Assembly (NCBI GenBank): GCA_013298375.1
Contig: JAAFHM010000233.1
Coordinates: forward strand, 1 to 7,426
DNA from: Ignavibacteria bacterium
GTDB lineage: Bacteria > Bacteroidota > Ignavibacteria > Kapaibacteriales > UBA4661
DNA: 7,426 nucleotides
Direction of reading: 5' to 3'
A program made the translations under genes and the position numbers. The notes under the pieces are model-generated. The model was not told the origin of the DNA and searched no databases. It saw nothing but the letters and a program-made list of their open reading frames with translations. Position 1 is the stretch's first letter. The number at the start of each line of letters is the position of its first letter. This document shows positions 4,681-7,426 of this stretch, piece after piece.

Positions 4681-6540
4681 ACGCTTGTCATTGACGCACA
4701 AAACGGGCGCGACCTCGCCAATCTCTATACCCTCGACTCCACCAACTGGGCAGTAACCACCCCCGACGGGCGTTTCGACGGCTCAGAAGGCGGCTTGCGC
4801 TATTTACACTTTGTCGTCGGCAATGAACCCATCGAACTCGAACAGCTCAAAGAGCGCTATTACGAACCCGGCTTGCTCTCAAAACTCATGGGCTACAACA
4901 ACGAGCCACTGCGAGAAATAGAGCGCTTTGAAGCCGTCAAGTTGTACCCCCGCGTCATTGTTCAACCCGCCAAAGCAGAACCCAAACCTTCACCCAAAAC
5001 CAACGCCAAAACCACAAAAGCAAGCCCTCGCGGTGCCGAGCGCACAGATGCTGCACCAAACAGCAGCGCTTCCAACCTCACTTTTGCGATTACCCTGCAA
5101 AACCAAGGCGGCGGAATCGGGCGCGTCCCCGTTTGGCTCAACGGCAAAGAACTCACGGGCGATGCCCGTCCCAAAGGTGCATCCGCCACAGCACCGGAAA
5201 TCACCGTTTCGCTCAGTTTGGAAGGAAATCGTTTGCTACTGCCCGGCACGGCAAATACCCTGACGGTGCGGGCATTCAACGGCGAAAACGCCGTTCTGAG
5301 CCGCAGCACAACGATTGATTTCCAAGCCCCCGGAGAGCGCTGGCAAGGTGCACCACACCTCTACGCAGTGATTGCAGGAACGTCCGATTATCAAGGCGAT
5401 GAACTCGATTTGCCCTTTGCCTCCAACGATGCCGACCAGATAGCAAAAGCCGTGCAGATAGCATCGGAGCGGCTTTTGGGAGCGGACAAGGTGCATATCA
5501 CTCTTTTGACCGCAAAAAACGATTCAACACAAAGCAAAACCCGAACAACCAAAAGCAATCTCGTCAATGCCCTGAAAGCCGTTCAGCAAAAGGCAACGGC
5601 AAACGATATTTTGTTCGTGTACCTGACGGGACACGGCATAAATTGGGGCGGTCAGGACGGCGATTGGTATTATCTCACCTGCGACGCACGTCTGGGCGAT
5701 GACGAAAAATTTGCCGATGCTGCCTTGCGAGCAGGCGTAACGCTTTCCAGCCACGAAATAACCGACCTCATGCGCTCCATCCCCGCCCGCAAGCAAACGC
5801 TGGCGTTGGACGCTTGCGCGTCGGGGAAGGCAGTCGAAAACCTCCTCGCCTCGCGCGACGTGCCGTCAAGCCAACTTCGCGCCATGATGCGGATGAAAGA
5901 CCGTGCGGGACTGCACGTGATTTCGGGCTGCGCCTCCAACGCGGTGAGCTACGAAGCAAGTCGCTACGGACAAGGCTTGCTGACGTACAGTCTGCTTATG
6001 GGCATAAAAGGCGGTGCGCTCAGGGACAACCAATTTGTGGATGTAAAGCAGTTATTTGAGTTTGCCGCCGACCGCGTACCGGAACTGGCGCGGGATATAG
6101 GGCGCGTTCAGAAGCCGCAAGTTTGCTCACCATTTGGAGGCGGGAGTTTTGATATTGGCTTGATTACCGCATCGGAAGCCGCTTCCATCCCTTTAGCAGA
6201 CGCAAAGCCACTCTTTGTGCGGGCAAATTTCCAAGACGAGCGCAAAATGTACGACCAACTCAATCTTGGGAAAATCGTCAACGAATCCTTGCGCGGCGTG
6301 ACCTATCGCGCTGCCACGAATCCTTTCGAGGCATGGTTGGTGTATTTGGATGTGCCGGAGTTCCCCAATTCCTATTCGCTCAATGGACGCTACACCATCA
6401 AAGGCGATGAAATCACGGTTTCGGCAGTGCTGCGGCGCGGCGACGAAGAAGGCACGGTCTTTACGGTGAAAGGCGCGGCGGCGAAGGTGAAAGAACTCGC
6501 ACAAACGCTCGTCAGCGAGACGAAAAAACGGATGAAATAA
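3124..6540 (+). CDS. WD40-caspase protein, main segment: WD40 double propeller, Ig-like domain, C14 caspase-fold protease
   Basis: A putative sensor-protease. Numbered from the in-frame ATG at 3124 (1138 aa; the frame is open from 3076, and that ATG has no Shine-Dalgarno, so it is probably not the real start). Residues 1 to about 540 hold WD40-like blades, for example FSPDGKLLATSD...ISLWN and FSPSGQKIYSASDD...VKVWD; with the 5' segment I count about 14, enough for two seven-bladed propellers. Then come TPDGRFDGS (546-554) with an EPGLL-type stretch typical of WD40-caspase proteins, a Pro/Ala/Lys linker (about 612-650) and an Ig-like beta domain (about 652-737). The Peptidase C14 domain runs about 745-1013: the strand YAVIAGTSDY, catalytic His837 in TGHG (codon 5632-5634) and Cys898 in DACASG (codon 5815-5817). 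Both are intact. A final domain (about 1025-1138), with GRYTIKGDEITVSAVL, resembles TolB/FlgT-type alpha-beta domains. Location follows the upstream signal peptide: periplasm or exterior. Substrate and trigger are unknown. The protease half is GC-rich and the propeller half AT-rich. Confidence 0.9.
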   Translation: MPSKYKTFLRFGSYSFDGSLICHASDSTNEQQKDSIFIKKDSVKIVEVNSGEIKAILPLSGETRGVFSPDGKLLATSDNQKCISLWNAQTFEFLRSLPIQARKISAIEFSLDGQKMAYCLNDTTIQLFDIASNRIVASMNGHTKEVNRIIFSPSGQKIYSASDDSTVKVWDVNRGELIRTFGKFPATTASIAISPNGLTLAMTTYPSRRMIYLLDAENGKVLHKLRGGVEGAIGELSFDEKYRNFISVRKDVGIFDADDAVPEQIHRWDFSAVAESAIPVRKKFIDSETELYRTANDSLFACEYLDTLACFWNMGSGKALRTIALPPNVDNIYSAAISKDKKTGIITSMIAKRTAVRCYDLNTGNLKWLDTSFNLIRGRNKNSIIFSPNDSVIFALRFDRTSGKRTEYVVGYHASTGKILFNIPAGSPYFLDSSRFSWAKSKGTVFNLQTLKKEQFPFTISKEMEILGVENDVIKAKKPNGDTAVFHIPTQKFLPNRFAKEWFTITQDAKFAFRAEVSSTLVIDAQNGRDLANLYTLDSTNWAVTTPDGRFDGSEGGLRYLHFVVGNEPIELEQLKERYYEPGLLSKLMGYNNEPLREIERFEAVKLYPRVIVQPAKAEPKPSPKTNAKTTKASPRGAERTDAAPNSSASNLTFAITLQNQGGGIGRVPVWLNGKELTGDARPKGASATAPEITVSLSLEGNRLLLPGTANTLTVRAFNGENAVLSRSTTIDFQAPGERWQGAPHLYAVIAGTSDYQGDELDLPFASNDADQIAKAVQIASERLLGADKVHITLLTAKNDSTQSKTRTTKSNLVNALKAVQQKATANDILFVYLTGHGINWGGQDGDWYYLTCDARLGDDEKFADAALRAGVTLSSHEITDLMRSIPARKQTLALDACASGKAVENLLASRDVPSSQLRAMMRMKDRAGLHVISGCASNAVSYEASRYGQGLLTYSLLMGIKGGALRDNQFVDVKQLFEFAADRVPELARDIGRVQKPQVCSPFGGGSFDIGLITASEAASIPLADAKPLFVRANFQDERKMYDQLNLGKIVNESLRGVTYRAATNPFEAWLVYLDVPEFPNSYSLNGRYTIKGDEITVSAVLRRGDEEGTVFTVKGAAAKVKELAQTLVSETKKRMK

Positions 6541-6597
6541 GGACAGATTAGCCATTCACTTGCATTCGCCTATTCTCACGGTCTCATTTCACACAAA

Positions 6598-6625
6598 CGC
6601 CCTACAAACCAAGGCTTGTAGGGCG
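6598..6625. terminator. Probable bidirectional terminator between convergent genes
   Basis: CGCCCTACAA (6598-6607) and TTGTAGGGCG (6616-6625) form a perfect 10-bp stem with an eight-base loop. It lies 58 nt after the WD40-caspase stop and 22 nt beyond the end of the minus-strand PepSY gene. The bases after the stem are only mildly T-rich on the minus strand (GTTTGTGTG) and not on the plus strand, so it fits best as the terminator of the minus-strand gene, serving both by position. Confidence 0.65.
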
Positions 6626-6646
6626 CTTGGCGAACAAGCATCACCA

Positions 6647-7426
6647 TTACTTCTTACGCGGAAGCCCCACAAACAAGACCAAGCCTAAGACAGCAACCAC
6701 GCTATTCACCAGCCCCAGCCCTACCGCCGCGCCATCCCGCACGTCCTTTCCAAGCGGCTTCAAAAACTCTAATTTGTGAATGTAGGCAAAAACAAAACCC
6801 TCCGCACGGTCGCTTTCCTCTACCGTTGCCGCCAGCGTACCGCTTTGCGTCTCGATGTATAAGGCAGTTTTTTTCTCCGAAGCAATATTGATGCGCTGCA
6901 CAGGCAATCGTTTGTTGATAAAACCATACTCCCCTTTGAACTCCGTGATGAGTGATTCTTGGACAATTTGGCTCGTTGAAATCCCTGCAAGGCTCACTGC
7001 TACGTGCTTTGCGTATTGCACGTCGCCTCTGGGAAGCGGCTTCCCTGTTTCGGCGTTGAAATACGTTGCAGCCTTGACGGATTCAGGCTTTTTACCGTTT
7101 TTATCAGACGCAACGCTTTGCATCGGAGCGCAACAATCATCCGCCGCGTCAAGTTTCACGCTGTGCGAAAAGCGATAGAACACAGTTGGTACGCCACCAA
7201 CAGGCATTTTCACGGCAGAAACATCAAACATTGGCGGCGCGACAAAGGCAGCTTCTTTTGCGCCAAAATTCAGTTCTTCCGCCTTGAAGATAGCTTGCAA
7301 AGCGGGCTGCCCGGCTTCATCCCGCAAACGCTCTTTGTGCAGCGCGTGATACATCCCGCTTGAGGCAAAGGTCAGCGTGGAAAGGGAAACGGCAATGCCG
7401 ATGCTGCGGTGATATTTCCGCAAGCC
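6647..7426 (-). CDS. PepSY-associated transmembrane protein, 5' truncated by window edge
   Basis: About 259 residues are visible; the frame is open to the last base, and the TTG at 7423-7421 is only the first possible start, so the true N-terminus probably lies just outside. The protein begins with LRKYHRSIGI and a modest hydrophobic stretch (residues about 7-28), the 'R-K-x-H-R-x-x-G' signature of PepSY-associated membrane helices. A soluble domain follows, with a PepSY-like beta segment around 157-208 (EFKGEYGFINKRLPV, ALYIETQSGTLAA), and a C-terminal helix (about 232-254, GLGLVNSVVAVLGLVLFVGL) ending in RKK. HKLEFLKPLGKDVRDG precedes the last helix. Two membrane anchors with the domain between them, outside the cytoplasm, are implied. 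Relatives are often linked to iron or redox metabolism, but no such neighbour is visible. Cys97-Cys98 are adjacent within the soluble domain. The gene converges on the WD40-caspase gene across a hairpin. Confidence 0.8.
   Translation of the reverse strand, partial: GLRKYHRSIGIAVSLSTLTFASSGMYHALHKERLRDEAGQPALQAIFKAEELNFGAKEAAFVAPPMFDVSAVKMPVGGVPTVFYRFSHSVKLDAADDCCAPMQSVASDKNGKKPESVKAATYFNAETGKPLPRGDVQYAKHVAVSLAGISTSQIVQESLITEFKGEYGFINKRLPVQRINIASEKKTALYIETQSGTLAATVEESDRAEGFVFAYIHKLEFLKPLGKDVRDGAAVGLGLVNSVVAVLGLVLFVGLPRKK

Noticed and set aside
4928..5318. Several overlapping open frames on both strands in the linker/Ig-like region
   Set aside because: GC-rich sequence lacks stop codons by composition; the frame running to 6540 has clear domain content throughout.
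5353..6170. Assignment of the protease as CHAT or gingipain-type (C25)
   Set aside because: The YAVIAGTSDY strand, TGHG histidine and DACASG cysteine spacing, plus the WD40 and PDGRFDGS context, fit Peptidase C14 better.
1..7426. CRISPR array, tRNA/rRNA genes, insertion sequences or integrase genes
   Set aside because: No regularly spaced repeats, no tRNA-like cloverleaf and no transposase or recombinase motifs were found on either strand.

Overview
The window is ordinary bacterial chromosome flanking a short accessory stretch. By eye the flanking genes are about 50-55% GC. They use some Shine-Dalgarno starts: GGGAG lies 8 nt before the toxin ATG. The mix of a YdiF/Uup-type ABC-F ATPase, a PepSY transmembrane protein and a large exported WD40-caspase protein suggests the Bacteroidota/Chlorobiota (Ignavibacteria, Kapabacteria) neighbourhood. 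That placement is inferred from gene style only and is weak. No RNA genes, insertion sequences or CRISPR arrays were seen.

Layout: (1) 1-1551 (+) is the 3' part of an ABC-F ATPase, cut by the left edge. (2) 1630-2264 (+) is a complete type II toxin-antitoxin pair, a Phd/YefM-like antitoxin overlapping a VapC-like PIN ribonuclease by one base. A weak promoter and an inverted repeat lie upstream of it, and similar small hairpins lie on both sides. (3) 2265-2767 is mostly non-coding, with one probable small ORF (2455-2652) and a pair of mutually exclusive hairpins. (4) 2768-6540 (+) is a very large gene split by a -1 frame change near 3106. The first frame carries a Sec signal peptide and the first propeller blade. 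The second carries the remaining WD40-like blades (about 14 in total, enough for two seven-bladed propellers), a linker, an Ig-like beta domain, a C14 caspase-fold protease with an intact His/Cys dyad, and a C-terminal alpha/beta domain. (5) A hairpin at 6598-6625 separates this gene from a convergent, right-edge-truncated PepSY membrane protein at 6647-7426 (-).

The main item is the WD40-caspase gene. Intact, it would be an exported protein of about 1257 aa with a double-propeller sensor joined to a caspase-type protease. Two features deserve attention. The frame change sits at a perfect A-AAA-AAA slippery heptamer, which could be programmed frameshifting, a homopolymer assembly error or a real mutation. 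The propeller-coding core (about 2940-4680) is also much more AT-rich than its own 5' end, its protease half and the flanking genes, suggesting a swapped or separately evolving sensor module. WD40-caspase fusions are a known class, so the possible novelty lies in the export, the split frame and the mosaic composition, not in the domain pairing.
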